Translations under genes and position numbers: made by a program
In this document: positions 7,145 through 16,273 of the stretch, one piece after another
Numbering within the stretch: the first letter of the stretch is position 1
How the letters are laid out: every line of letters begins with the position of its first letter
Notes under the pieces: model-generated
Seen by the model: the letters and a program-made list of their open reading frames with translations, nothing else
The model's database searches: none
Told to the model about the DNA's origin: nothing
NCBI RefSeq assembly: GCF_026460945.1
Contig: NZ_JAOVZV010000022.1
Coordinates: 1 to 64,000 of the forward strand
Reading direction: 5' to 3'
DNA from: Chryseobacterium luquanense
GTDB lineage: Bacteria; Bacteroidota; Bacteroidia; Flavobacteriales; Weeksellaceae
DNA length: 64,000 bases

Positions 7145-10123
7145 ATGCGTAAAGAGACTCAAAAATTACTTTTTTTATCTGTTTTGGGATTGGTGAGTGT
7201 AAATATTGCGGCTCAACAGCAGGTAAAGAAAGATTCCATCAAAACGATCGACGAAGTTGTAGTGACAGCTCTTGGTATCAAAAGGCAGGATAGATCTTTA
7301 GGATATGTTGCAGAAACCATTAAGTCTGACGAATTATTAAAGACTCAGAACAACAACTGGTCACAGGCATTGGAAGGAAAAGTTGCCGGTCTGAAAATCC
7401 AGACAGCGGGAGCGGGGCCATTAGGAAGTTCGATTATTAAATTGAGAGGTGATATTTCAATGAATCCTGATCAAAATAATGCCTTAATCGTTGTAGATGG
7501 AGTTCCTTTAAACAATAATACAACCGGAACCGGTTTCTCATCATACGGAGCAGGAGCGAAAGCAGATTTACCAATCGATTATGGAAATGGAATTAATACC
7601 ATAAATCCTGACGATATTGAATCTGTTACGGTGCTGAAAGGTTCTACTGCATCCGCATTATACGGTTCAAGAGGAGCGGGTGGTGCAATTATGATCACTA
7701 CAAAATCCGGGAAAAGCAGAAAAGGAAAAGTTCAGGTAAGTTTAAATTCTTATTCGAGCTATGATACGGTTTTGAAATGGCCGGATTATCAGTATGAATA
7801 TGGTCAGGGAACGATGCAGAAAGATACAAAAGGAAATTATTTCTATTCATATCAAGCTTCTGCAGATGGTGTAAATACAGGTGGAACGAGTAGTGCTTTC
7901 GGCCCAAGATTCGCAGGGCAGTATTATTTTCAGTATGATCCGACAATAGAAGGGCAAAGTGCGGAAAGAAAATTGTGGCAACCTTACAAGAATAATATTA
8001 AAGATTTCTGGGAAACAGGAACTACTTTTTCAAATAATATTTCGGTTGAAGCTTCCAATGACAATACAGCATTCCGCTCTTCTCTCACTTATTTAAAAAA
8101 TGAGTGGATGATGCCAAATACAGGCTTCGACAGATTTAATGCAGCGTTTTCAGTTGATCACAAACTGAGTGAAAAACTAAAAATGGGTATTAAATTAAAT
8201 TATAATAAAACCAAGAGTGATAATTTACCTGCTACAGGATATAGCAATCAGTCAATTTCATATTTCATGATTTTCCAGAATCCGAATGTTGATTTGTCAT
8301 GGTACAGACCGATCTGGAAAAGCGGACAAGATCAAGTTGATCAGGTGCATCCTTTCAGTTCATTTATTGATAATCCTTATCTCATTGCTTATGAAATGTT
8401 AAATGGTGTTGATAAGAACTTTCTTACCGGAAATGTAAATCTTAATTATAAGATTACCAAAAACCTTGAGGTAATGGTAAGATCAGGAATGGAACTGAAT
8501 AATGAACTGCGTACTCAGAAAAGACCTTGGAGTTCTGCAAATTACCTTCAGGGAATGTACAGAGAGCAACATATAAGATTAATGGATCTTAATAATGATA
8601 TCTTATTTACTTATAAAAAACAGTTTAACGAAGATTTCGATTTCAGTGCATCGGTTGGAGGAAATATCCGTTACACGGAATATACGATGAATGATTATTT
8701 AGCGGAAGGCTTGCTAAAACCGGGTGTTTACACAATGCCAAATGCAATATCAACCATTATAAAATTTGCAAAGCCAAACGACAAACAGGTAAATAGTACT
8801 TATGCTTTAGCAACTTTGGGATATCAGAATAAAATGTTTTTAGATCTTACAGCCAGAAATGACTGGAGCAGTACGTTGCCAAAGGAAAACAGATCCTATT
8901 TCTATCCATCGGTAGGTACATCATTTATCCTTTCAGATATTTTTAAATTGACTTCAGATAAATTTAATTACTGGAAACTGAGAGCTTCATGGTCAAAAGT
9001 AGGAAATGATACAGATCCTTATTTATTGATTAAATATTATAACAACAGTGATTTCAATGGTTCAGTAGAATCTCCGTCACTTTATCCAAATCCGAATCTT
9101 CGACCAAACATGATTACGAATATGGAGGCAGGAATGGATATAAGTATTCTTAAAAACAGAATCAATTACACGATTACTGCTTATCAGAACAATTCAAAAG
9201 ATCAGATTGTAAAAATCCCGACTTTATGGGAAACCGGATACAGTAACAGAATGATTAATGCTGGAGAAGTAAGAAACAGGGGTTTAGAAATGACTTTGAA
9301 TACATTTCCTGTCAGAAACAAAAACTTTTCATGGAGCGTAAATGCAAACTGGTCGATGAACACAAACAAAATTTTATCTCTTCCCGAAGAATTTAAGGGT
9401 GAACCTTACACAATGGGAAGTGTAGGTGGAGTAGTTTATTATAATGCTTTCGTAGGCGGATCGTTAGGAGATATGTATGGATACGGATTGATGTATTCTC
9501 CGGATGGACAGGTAATTTATAATGCTACAGATGGTTTAACTGGTAAACCGACTCAAATGAAAAAGATAGGAAATGCGTATGCAAAATGGCGTGCAGGAAT
9601 TCAAAATGAATTCAAATACAAAAATTTTACAGTAAGTTTCTCATTTGATGGTCAGTATAAAGGGATGGCTTATTCGCAATCGCATCACAAGATGTCGGAG
9701 CAGGGGAAATTAGGTCATACATTGGCTGGAAGAGATAATCCGGGAGGTTTAATTATCGGAAATGGGGTTGTACAAAATCCTGATGGCTCTTTCTCTCAAA
9801 ATACAAAAGGTATTTTGGCTTCGGCATACTATGCAGATTATTATAGAAGAGCCAATGTAGAAACAAATACTTTCGATACTTCTTTCATTAAATTAAGAGA
9901 TGCAAGAATCGCTTATACTTTCCCTAAAAATATTACCGAACAGCTAAAAATCACAGATCTTACACTGTCATTATTTGGAAGAAACCTTTGGATGTGGACG
10001 AAGTTTCCATTATTTGATCCTGAAGCTGCAACCCTCAATGATAATCAAATTACACCAGGTGTTGAGATGGGACAATTGCCAACAGCGAGAACAGTAGGTA
10101 TTCAGCTTAACGTTAAATTTTAA
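7145..10123 (+). CDS. SusC/RagA family TonB-dependent outer-membrane transporter
   Basis: The 992-residue protein has a signal peptide (to about residue 22), a short linker with the TonB-box-like IDEVVVTALGIKRQ, then the plug domain (GKVAGLKI, VDGVPLNN, VLKGSTASALYGSRGAGGAIMITTK) and a long beta-barrel ending in the aromatic-rich terminal strand TVGIQLNVKF. The CarboxypepD_reg-like domain found at the N-terminus of many SusC proteins is absent. With the adjacent SusD it would form a lidded uptake complex in the outer membrane. The substrate is not readable from sequence; the following secreted metallophosphoesterase points to phosphorylated compounds. It is the first gene of a three-gene operon. 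Confidence 0.93.
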   Translation: MRKETQKLLFLSVLGLVSVNIAAQQQVKKDSIKTIDEVVVTALGIKRQDRSLGYVAETIKSDELLKTQNNNWSQALEGKVAGLKIQTAGAGPLGSSIIKLRGDISMNPDQNNALIVVDGVPLNNNTTGTGFSSYGAGAKADLPIDYGNGINTINPDDIESVTVLKGSTASALYGSRGAGGAIMITTKSGKSRKGKVQVSLNSYSSYDTVLKWPDYQYEYGQGTMQKDTKGNYFYSYQASADGVNTGGTSSAFGPRFAGQYYFQYDPTIEGQSAERKLWQPYKNNIKDFWETGTTFSNNISVEASNDNTAFRSSLTYLKNEWMMPNTGFDRFNAAFSVDHKLSEKLKMGIKLNYNKTKSDNLPATGYSNQSISYFMIFQNPNVDLSWYRPIWKSGQDQVDQVHPFSSFIDNPYLIAYEMLNGVDKNFLTGNVNLNYKITKNLEVMVRSGMELNNELRTQKRPWSSANYLQGMYREQHIRLMDLNNDILFTYKKQFNEDFDFSASVGGNIRYTEYTMNDYLAEGLLKPGVYTMPNAISTIIKFAKPNDKQVNSTYALATLGYQNKMFLDLTARNDWSSTLPKENRSYFYPSVGTSFILSDIFKLTSDKFNYWKLRASWSKVGNDTDPYLLIKYYNNSDFNGSVESPSLYPNPNLRPNMITNMEAGMDISILKNRINYTITAYQNNSKDQIVKIPTLWETGYSNRMINAGEVRNRGLEMTLNTFPVRNKNFSWSVNANWSMNTNKILSLPEEFKGEPYTMGSVGGVVYYNAFVGGSLGDMYGYGLMYSPDGQVIYNATDGLTGKPTQMKKIGNAYAKWRAGIQNEFKYKNFTVSFSFDGQYKGMAYSQSHHKMSEQGKLGHTLAGRDNPGGLIIGNGVVQNPDGSFSQNTKGILASAYYADYYRRANVETNTFDTSFIKLRDARIAYTFPKNITEQLKITDLTLSLFGRNLWMWTKFPLFDPEAATLNDNQITPGVEMGQLPTARTVGIQLNVKF

Positions 10124-10133
10124 AATTTTAATC

Positions 10134-11588
10134 ATGAAAAAATTACTTTTAAATATAGTATTAATTGCAGGAATCAGTATGATCTCAGTTTCTTGTGACA
10201 GAAATCTGGATGAAGTAAACGTTGATGAAAGCAGGATAAATGAACCTGTTGCTTCAAAACTTTTGGTTCCTATACAATACAATATGGCGGCTGTCAATTA
10301 TATGCGGGCAAACGATTTTACATTCGATATTATGCAGGTTTCACTCGATTTTCCGAATGAGGGAAATACTTTGAGCAGATACAATATTACAGAAAATACA
10401 GGTGCCGGTTTTTGGAATAACAGCTATAAATGGCTTAAGCAAATTAAAGACATGAGAGATGCCGCAGAAAGAGATAATGACCCCAATTATCGGGCAATTT
10501 CTATGGTGCTAAATGCATGGGTTTATTCTAATCTTACAGATACTTACGGTGATGTTCCTTTTTCTGAAGCGTCAAATCTGGATGAAGGAGTTACTCAACC
10601 AAAATTTGATAAGCAGAAAGATATTTATGTGAAATTGTTGGATGAATTAAAAGCAGCTAACTCACTTTTTGTAACAACTAAAACGCTTACAGGTTCGGAT
10701 ATTTTCTATAAAGCAGAAAGTGATGTAAACGGAATTATAAACTGGAAGAAATTCTGTAATTCTCTTTCGTTAAGATTATTAACGAGGATATTAAAGAAAA
10801 ACGGAGAAGTTAACGTCAATGAAAGAATCTTAGAAATTGTAAATGATCCTACAAAATATCCTGTTTTCCAAAGCAATGCAGAAACGGCAAAAGTAATTGT
10901 GACGGGAGTTGCACCGATACTTCCTCCGATTGCAAGACCGCAGGATTTTACGACGGGAAGAGTAGCTTCGGAGTTTTTTGTGGAAACACTAAAGGCAAAT
11001 AACGATCCCAGAATGGCTTTGTTTTTTGGTCAGGCTAAAAATATTGCGCCACCGCAGGCAAATATTGGCTACAAAGGTGCTCCTACAGGATATGCGTATG
11101 GAACAACTTTCAATTATCAGCCATCCAATATGAATCAGAATTTAGCAAAAGCTCCGCTGAATATTTTGATTTTCCCGTATGCTGAATTACAATTTATCCT
11201 TTCTGAATTGTCTTTTAAAGGAATTATTCCCGGAAACGCACAAACTTTCTATGAAAACGGTGTAAAGGCAACAATTGAACAATGGGGAGCAACTGTTCCT
11301 GCAAACTATTTTGCCAATTCAAATGTGGCATATAATAATTCTTTAGAGAGAATCATGCTACAAAAATATGTTGCTTTGTTTTTTGTAGATCAACAGCAAT
11401 GGTTTGAAAAAAGAAGAACAGGGTTTCCGGTGCTTCCAAATAACGGAGGGCTTTTAAATAATGGTGTACTTCCTTCACGATTAATGTATCCTCCGAATCC
11501 GAGAGTTTTAAATTCAACAAATTATCAGGCGGCTGTTCAGCAAATGGGAGGTGATAATATCAACGTAAAAATGTGGTGGAACCAGTAA
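10134..11588 (+). CDS. SusD/RagB family lipoprotein (SusD-like_2 type)
   Basis: The 484-residue protein starts with a lipoprotein signal peptide, lipobox VSC with Cys21, followed by DRNLDE. The fold fits the SusD-like family: NSYKWLKQIKDMRDAAE, the TPR-like region with NAWVYSNLTDTYGDVPFSEA near residues 130-150, and a C-terminal FEKRRTGFPVLPNNGG. It lies 10 bp after the SusC gene. SusD proteins are outer-surface lipoproteins that cap the SusC barrel and capture the substrate. The ligand is unknown. Confidence 0.9.
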   Translation: MKKLLLNIVLIAGISMISVSCDRNLDEVNVDESRINEPVASKLLVPIQYNMAAVNYMRANDFTFDIMQVSLDFPNEGNTLSRYNITENTGAGFWNNSYKWLKQIKDMRDAAERDNDPNYRAISMVLNAWVYSNLTDTYGDVPFSEASNLDEGVTQPKFDKQKDIYVKLLDELKAANSLFVTTKTLTGSDIFYKAESDVNGIINWKKFCNSLSLRLLTRILKKNGEVNVNERILEIVNDPTKYPVFQSNAETAKVIVTGVAPILPPIARPQDFTTGRVASEFFVETLKANNDPRMALFFGQAKNIAPPQANIGYKGAPTGYAYGTTFNYQPSNMNQNLAKAPLNILIFPYAELQFILSELSFKGIIPGNAQTFYENGVKATIEQWGATVPANYFANSNVAYNNSLERIMLQKYVALFFVDQQQWFEKRRTGFPVLPNNGGLLNNGVLPSRLMYPPNPRVLNSTNYQAAVQQMGGDNINVKMWWNQ

Positions 11589-11617
11589 TTCTAAATTAAT
11601 CAATAATCTAAATCAAC

Positions 11618-13201
11618 ATGAACTTAAAATATATAATTCCGTCATTGCTAATATCATCAATGGCACTTTCACAAACTTCAGTTTCAGGATATGTCTTTGA
11701 AGATTCAAATAAAAATCAGAAAAAGGAAAACCGAGAAAAAGGTATTGAAAATGTTGCCGTATCCAACGGAGCTCAGGTTGTTTTAACCGATAAAAATGGA
11801 AAATACAGCTTATCAATCGCAGAAGGACAAACTGTTTTTGTGATTAAACCTTCAGGATACATGGTAGCTTTAAATCAAAACAATTTACCACAATATTATT
11901 ATCAATACAAACCAAAAGGTTCGCCTTCAGATTTTAAATATAAAGGAACTGCACCAACCGGAACACTTCCGAAAGAATTAAATTTCGCTTTAAACAAGCA
12001 AAACGAAAGCAAAAATTTTGACATCTTAGTTTTTGGAGATCCACAACCTTACACAGAAAAACAGCTTGATTATTTCAAAAGAGCGATTGTAAATGAAGTA
12101 AAATCAAACAAGAAAAATGCAGTTTTCGGAATCAGTTTGGGTGATTTGGTGGGCGATGATTTAAGTCTTCAAAAACCTTATGCCGATGTAATGAAAGAAA
12201 TTGGTTTGCCTTGGTACAACGTGATGGGAAATCATGATATGAATTATGATGCGAAAGAAGATCAGCTTTCAGATGAAACTTTTGAAGCAACTTTCGGTCC
12301 TGCAAACTATTCTTTCAACTACGGAAACGTACATTTTATGGTACTTGACGATATTCTTTATCCGGATCCAAGAGATGGAAAAGGATATTGGGGTGGTTTC
12401 AGAGAAGATCAGATTCAGTTTATAGAAAATGATTTGAAACACGTTGATAAAAACAAACTGATTGTGGTTTCTTTCCATATTCCTTTGGATCATAATAACG
12501 AAGATAACTTCAGAAATGCAGACCGTCAGAAATTATTTGATGCTTTATCACCATTTAAAAACGCATTGCTTTTATCGGCTCATACGCATATTCAACAGCA
12601 GATTTTCTACGGAAAAGCGCAAGGCTGGACTAATGCTAAAGATCTTCACGAATATAATGTAGGAACAACTTGTGGCGATTGGTGGTCTGGAACTTCAGAT
12701 GAAATCGGTTTGCCAACTTCGACAATGAGAGATGGTACTGCAAAGGGTTATTCTTTTATCAGTTTTAATGATAATGAATATAAAGTGAAATACAAAACTG
12801 CAGGAAAACCGGATGATTATCAGATCCAATTGTTTGTACCAAAAGTAATTCCTCATCCGTCAAAAACTTCAGCAAAAGTTTTGGCTAATTTCTTTATGGG
12901 AAGCAAAAAAGACAAAGTGCAATACAGAATTGATGGCGGAAAATGGGAAGATATGGAATACAATGAAACCATCGATCCCAACTTTGCAATGTCAGTTTTT
13001 AAATGGGATACTACGAATGATTTGTTCCCTGGAAGAAGACCATCAAATCCCGAACAGTCAAAACATATTTGGGCAGGTGGTTTTGGAAATAAATTAACTC
13101 TCGGAAAACATAAAGTTGAAGTAAAAGCTAAGGATATGTACGGAAATGAGTTTACTGCGACAGAAGAATTTGAAGTTCAAAACTCAATTCTTATACCTTA
13201 A
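11618..13201 (+). CDS. Secreted calcineurin-like metallophosphoesterase, three-domain
   Basis: The 527-residue protein has a signal peptide ending near ALSQ. An N-terminal beta-sandwich domain (~20-120, SGYVFEDSNKNQ..., MetallophosN-like) precedes the central calcineurin-type phosphoesterase. Metal-binding motifs are GDPQPY (~142), SLGDLVGD (~175), MGNHDMNYD (~205), SFHIPLDHN (~287) and AHTHIQQ (~322). A C-terminal beta domain follows (~390-527, MetallophosC-like). The set of metal ligands appears complete, so an active phosphodiesterase or phosphomonoesterase is expected. It is 29 bp downstream of SusD and ends at a terminator, so it is the third gene of the uptake operon and probably trims phosphate from the imported substrate. 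Confidence 0.88.
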   Translation: MNLKYIIPSLLISSMALSQTSVSGYVFEDSNKNQKKENREKGIENVAVSNGAQVVLTDKNGKYSLSIAEGQTVFVIKPSGYMVALNQNNLPQYYYQYKPKGSPSDFKYKGTAPTGTLPKELNFALNKQNESKNFDILVFGDPQPYTEKQLDYFKRAIVNEVKSNKKNAVFGISLGDLVGDDLSLQKPYADVMKEIGLPWYNVMGNHDMNYDAKEDQLSDETFEATFGPANYSFNYGNVHFMVLDDILYPDPRDGKGYWGGFREDQIQFIENDLKHVDKNKLIVVSFHIPLDHNNEDNFRNADRQKLFDALSPFKNALLLSAHTHIQQQIFYGKAQGWTNAKDLHEYNVGTTCGDWWSGTSDEIGLPTSTMRDGTAKGYSFISFNDNEYKVKYKTAGKPDDYQIQLFVPKVIPHPSKTSAKVLANFFMGSKKDKVQYRIDGGKWEDMEYNETIDPNFAMSVFKWDTTNDLFPGRRPSNPEQSKHIWAGGFGNKLTLGKHKVEVKAKDMYGNEFTATEEFEVQNSILIP

Positions 13202-13232
13202 TTAAATTTTTCTTTTATATATTACTTTCAAG

Positions 13233-13264
13233 AAACCAGCTTATTCGTAAGTTGGTTTTGTTTT
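13233..13264 (+). terminator. Intrinsic terminator of the SusC/SusD/phosphoesterase operon
   Basis: The stem aaaccagctta (13233-13243) pairs with taagttggttt (13248-13258) around a TTCG tetraloop, an exceptionally stable loop, followed by T-rich sequence. Confidence 0.85.
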
Positions 13265-13363
13265 GAAATAGAATTTGCAGATCATTAATTTTTATTAAAT
13301 CAAATTGATAAACACGTGTTTAAAAAAATGGTTTCGTAAATTTGTACTAATAAAATTTAAATA

Positions 13364-14077
13364 ATGAATCTAAACGGAAAAAACGCCATCGTTACAGGTG
13401 GTGGAAGAGGTCTGGGAAAGGCTGTAGCTTTAATCCTTGCCAGTGAAGGAGTGAATGTAGGAATCACCGGAAGAAACGAAGAAAATCTTAAAATGACTGT
13501 TGACGAAATCCAGAAGTTGGGTGTAAAAGCAGCGTACGCAGTTTTCAGCATAGACAATGAAATTCATGTGAAAGCAGGAATAGAATCAATTGTAGGGCAA
13601 TTAGGTGGAGTAGATATTCTCATTAACAACGCAGGAATTGGCGACTTTGGAAGTATCGAAGAGATGTCATCTGAAGTTTGGGAACAGGTTATTAAAACCA
13701 ATCTTTTTGGAGTTTATTATGCGGCAAAAGCTGTTTATCCATTTCTGAAAGAAAGAGGTGAAGGCGATATCATCAACGTTGCATCAACTGCAGGTTTAAA
13801 AGGCGGACCGAATATGTCAGCTTACGCGGCTTCAAAAGCGGCAGTAGTTTCATTATCTCAATCAATGATGGCAGAATGGAGAAAGCAAAACATCAGGGTT
13901 GTAACTTTAACGCCAAGTACAATTGCTTCAGATATGTCAATTGAGGGCGGGTTAACAGACGGAAATCCTGAGAAAGTTCTTCAGCCTGAAGATTTCGCAG
14001 AATGGGTAAGAGATATTTTAAAAATGAACAGACGTGCGTTGATTGCGAACGGTTCTATTTTCTCTACAAATCCTTAA
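13364..14077 (+). CDS. Short-chain dehydrogenase/reductase, 3-ketoacyl-ACP reductase type
   Basis: The 237-residue protein is a classical SDR. It has the NAD(P)-binding TGGGRGLG (residues ~11-18), the NNAGIGDFG motif (~88-96), a catalytic Ser in NVASTAG and the active-site YAASK (~151-155). The length and the sequence NVGITGRNEEN fit FabG-like reductases, but many SDRs acting on sugars or small ketones look the same, so the substrate is open. A TAAATTTG -7 element at 13337-13344 precedes it, and it appears monocistronic, ending at a shared bidirectional terminator. Confidence 0.85.
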   Translation: MNLNGKNAIVTGGGRGLGKAVALILASEGVNVGITGRNEENLKMTVDEIQKLGVKAAYAVFSIDNEIHVKAGIESIVGQLGGVDILINNAGIGDFGSIEEMSSEVWEQVIKTNLFGVYYAAKAVYPFLKERGEGDIINVASTAGLKGGPNMSAYAASKAAVVSLSQSMMAEWRKQNIRVVTLTPSTIASDMSIEGGLTDGNPEKVLQPEDFAEWVRDILKMNRRALIANGSIFSTNP

Positions 14078-14094
14078 TTCATTCAGATTAAAAT

Positions 14095-14126
14095 AAAAAT
14101 GCCGGAAAATATATCCGGCATTTTTA
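14095..14126. terminator. Bidirectional terminator between convergent genes
   Basis: A perfect 12-bp stem (14095-14106 with 14114-14125) has A runs on the left and T runs on the right, so it can stop transcription from both the reductase gene and the leftward GNAT gene. Confidence 0.9.
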
Positions 14127-14128
14127 TT

Positions 14129-15208
14129 TTAAGTCATTACGCAATCTCCGTCACCATCCTGAAAATTTGGGTTGAATTTCTCAGGCAGATTTTTAATTAG
14201 ATTTTGATGAAACATATATCGTCGTTCCAAATCTCTCTCATAAATTTTAGGGAAATTACTTTTCTTTTTAATCGTTTCATTAAGTTGAGTCTGATAACTT
14301 GTCAGGATTTTTACCTTATTTTTTGTGACAAACCAACCAAGAAAATCAACAAATCTATCTAATTTATTATTTGAAAATAGATATGAAATTTTTAAATGTC
14401 CGTTTCTTAAAAGAAGAAGTGAACAACAAATTAATTCATTATTTTCATCATAAATCTTCACCCAAAAATATTTAAAAATTCTTGAAAAGCTTGAGAATAA
14501 ATATCTTTCATCAGGTTTTTCGTCCTCCAAAACCCAGGGATTTTCTATCATCCATTTAAAATCTTCAGTATTTCTGTTGCTTTCAAATTGGTTGATAAAC
14601 TTTGTACTTTCTTCATCCGGTTTTTCAATGATTTCAAATTTAAAATCAGGTTTTTTAGCACCGATATTTTTTAATGAAACGAAACCGTTGAAAGCTCCAT
14701 CTGCGATTGAGAACAGAGGTTGTATAGTTTTAAGTTTAGGCTTTTTTGTAGGAATTATCGTTGCTAAATCTGTTTTAAAATAAAATCTTTTGCCGAATTT
14801 TGGTTCAATATAATTAAAAACTCCAATTTTATTGTAAAGACTTTCCGCTTCTTTTGTAAACTCAGTTATGGCAATATTTCCATTATATTCTTCAAATACT
14901 TTATTTAAAAGTTGCTGAGCAATTCTTTTTCCTCTGAATTTTTCACTGATGAAAAGCGTGCTAAGCCATGCATAAGAAAATCTATTGTTTTCAATCTTAA
15001 ATTCATCCGGAAAACATCCTATATAACCAGCTAAATCTTCATTTTCAAAAGCTAAAATAAGTAAGGTTTGTTCATCTTTTGCTTTTGGATTGTTGATGTG
15101 AGACTTTGCTCTGTGAGCTGTAATCGGAAGAAAATCATACTTTTCAAAATCACCAGATGAAACAAATTCTGCAAGCTGTTTTTTATTTAAAGTTTTAAGC
15201 TGAATCAT
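14129..15208 (-). CDS. GNAT-family N-acetyltransferase, large two-part protein
   Basis: The 359-residue protein has an N-terminal GNAT acetyl-CoA-binding fold (~1-130): LAGYIGCFPDEF, AWLSTLFISEKFRGKRIAQQ with the Q/R-x-x-G-x-G/A-like loop. The second half has no clear assignment but carries GHLKISYLFSNNKLDRFVDF, which looks like another acetyltransferase-like unit. It overlaps the deacetylase gene upstream by 4 bp (ATGA type), so the two are translationally coupled. The pairing with a polysaccharide deacetylase suggests modification of an amino sugar on an envelope glycan, which is inference from context. Confidence 0.75.
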   Translation of the reverse strand: MIQLKTLNKKQLAEFVSSGDFEKYDFLPITAHRAKSHINNPKAKDEQTLLILAFENEDLAGYIGCFPDEFKIENNRFSYAWLSTLFISEKFRGKRIAQQLLNKVFEEYNGNIAITEFTKEAESLYNKIGVFNYIEPKFGKRFYFKTDLATIIPTKKPKLKTIQPLFSIADGAFNGFVSLKNIGAKKPDFKFEIIEKPDEESTKFINQFESNRNTEDFKWMIENPWVLEDEKPDERYLFSSFSRIFKYFWVKIYDENNELICCSLLLLRNGHLKISYLFSNNKLDRFVDFLGWFVTKNKVKILTSYQTQLNETIKKKSNFPKIYERDLERRYMFHQNLIKNLPEKFNPNFQDGDGDCVMT

Positions 15209-16191
15209 TTTCTGACGATTTTATTTTTATTGATAAACCTTTTCATTTTATAATACGAAATTTCTTTTTTTAAAATTGATTCAGCGTTTTCTCCGGTTTC
15301 CATAGGAATTCTTTGATAATTTCTCTCAAAACTGTCAGTTTTTATTCCTGCGCTTCCAAAAGTACAGGAGAGATTTTCATTTTTAAATAGTTCTTCAAAA
15401 AAATCTTTTCCCACACCAAAATCTGTAAAAGGAAAAGCAAAACTGTCGGTCAACAAATTATTTTCTTTTAAGTAGTCTAATGTTTTTTGTGTAGTTTCCA
15501 GCTGTTGGTTTAATGATAAATTATGATAAAGAGGATGATCCCAACTGTGGGCAGAAATTCCAAAACCTTTATTGGTAAGTTTTTTAAGTTGATTTAAATC
15601 TAAATAAGGGTTTTGCTCTTGAAGAAAAGAATCAAAACTGATGTCAAGTTTTTCTGCAATTTGATTAAGTTTTTCACTGTTTTCATATTTAATTTTTAGA
15701 ATTTCTTCAATATGATTTTCAGAGGAAATAATCTCACTAATTTCCGAATTTTTAGTGGGTTGAGATTTGATTTTATTCACAATTAAGCTTGCTTTAGATC
15801 TAAACATCAAATCTTTATTGTCGATAAATGCTGGATTGATAAAGTTGATAGCATAAATACCTTTCCGCTCCAAAATCGGAACAATGATATTATAAAATTC
15901 ACTCAGTCCATCATCAAAACTCAAGAAAGCAATTTTCTTTTTAGGTTTAAAATTACCATTAATAAAATCTTTAAATTCATCCCAATTTACAAACTGAAAA
16001 TATTTTGAAAGATAATCTAAATCACCTTCAAACTGTTTTACGTTTTTATAATTAATAATTTGATTAAGATGAGGTAAGTTTTCATCCGAAACGCAATGAT
16101 AAACAGGAAGACAGTAATTTAAGGGAAATGAATTTTCAATGTTTTCATTCTCAAATTGTGAAAAAAACTGAATGATTTTATCTTTTAGCAT
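15205..16191 (-). CDS. Polysaccharide deacetylase (NodB-type) family protein
   Basis: The 328-residue protein carries NodB-homology motifs: LPVYHCVSDE near residue 28, the metal-binding SFDDGLSEF (~91-99), SAHSWDHPLYHN (~216-227) with the His metal ligands, and AFPFTDFG. There is no signal peptide, so it is probably cytoplasmic. Family members remove acetyl groups from N-acetylated sugars. It is coupled by a 4-bp overlap to the GNAT gene. A cytoplasmic deacetylase plus acyltransferase could remodel a sugar precursor of an O-antigen or capsule, but the substrate is unknown. Confidence 0.85.
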   Translation of the reverse strand: MLKDKIIQFFSQFENENIENSFPLNYCLPVYHCVSDENLPHLNQIINYKNVKQFEGDLDYLSKYFQFVNWDEFKDFINGNFKPKKKIAFLSFDDGLSEFYNIIVPILERKGIYAINFINPAFIDNKDLMFRSKASLIVNKIKSQPTKNSEISEIISSENHIEEILKIKYENSEKLNQIAEKLDISFDSFLQEQNPYLDLNQLKKLTNKGFGISAHSWDHPLYHNLSLNQQLETTQKTLDYLKENNLLTDSFAFPFTDFGVGKDFFEELFKNENLSCTFGSAGIKTDSFERNYQRIPMETGENAESILKKEISYYKMKRFINKNKIVRK

Positions 16192-16273
16192 TAGAAATTA
16201 TTAAAAAAAGAATCTATTTAAATTTTACCAAAAGCAAAACTTAAATAGATTCTAAATATATGAAATTTAAAAA

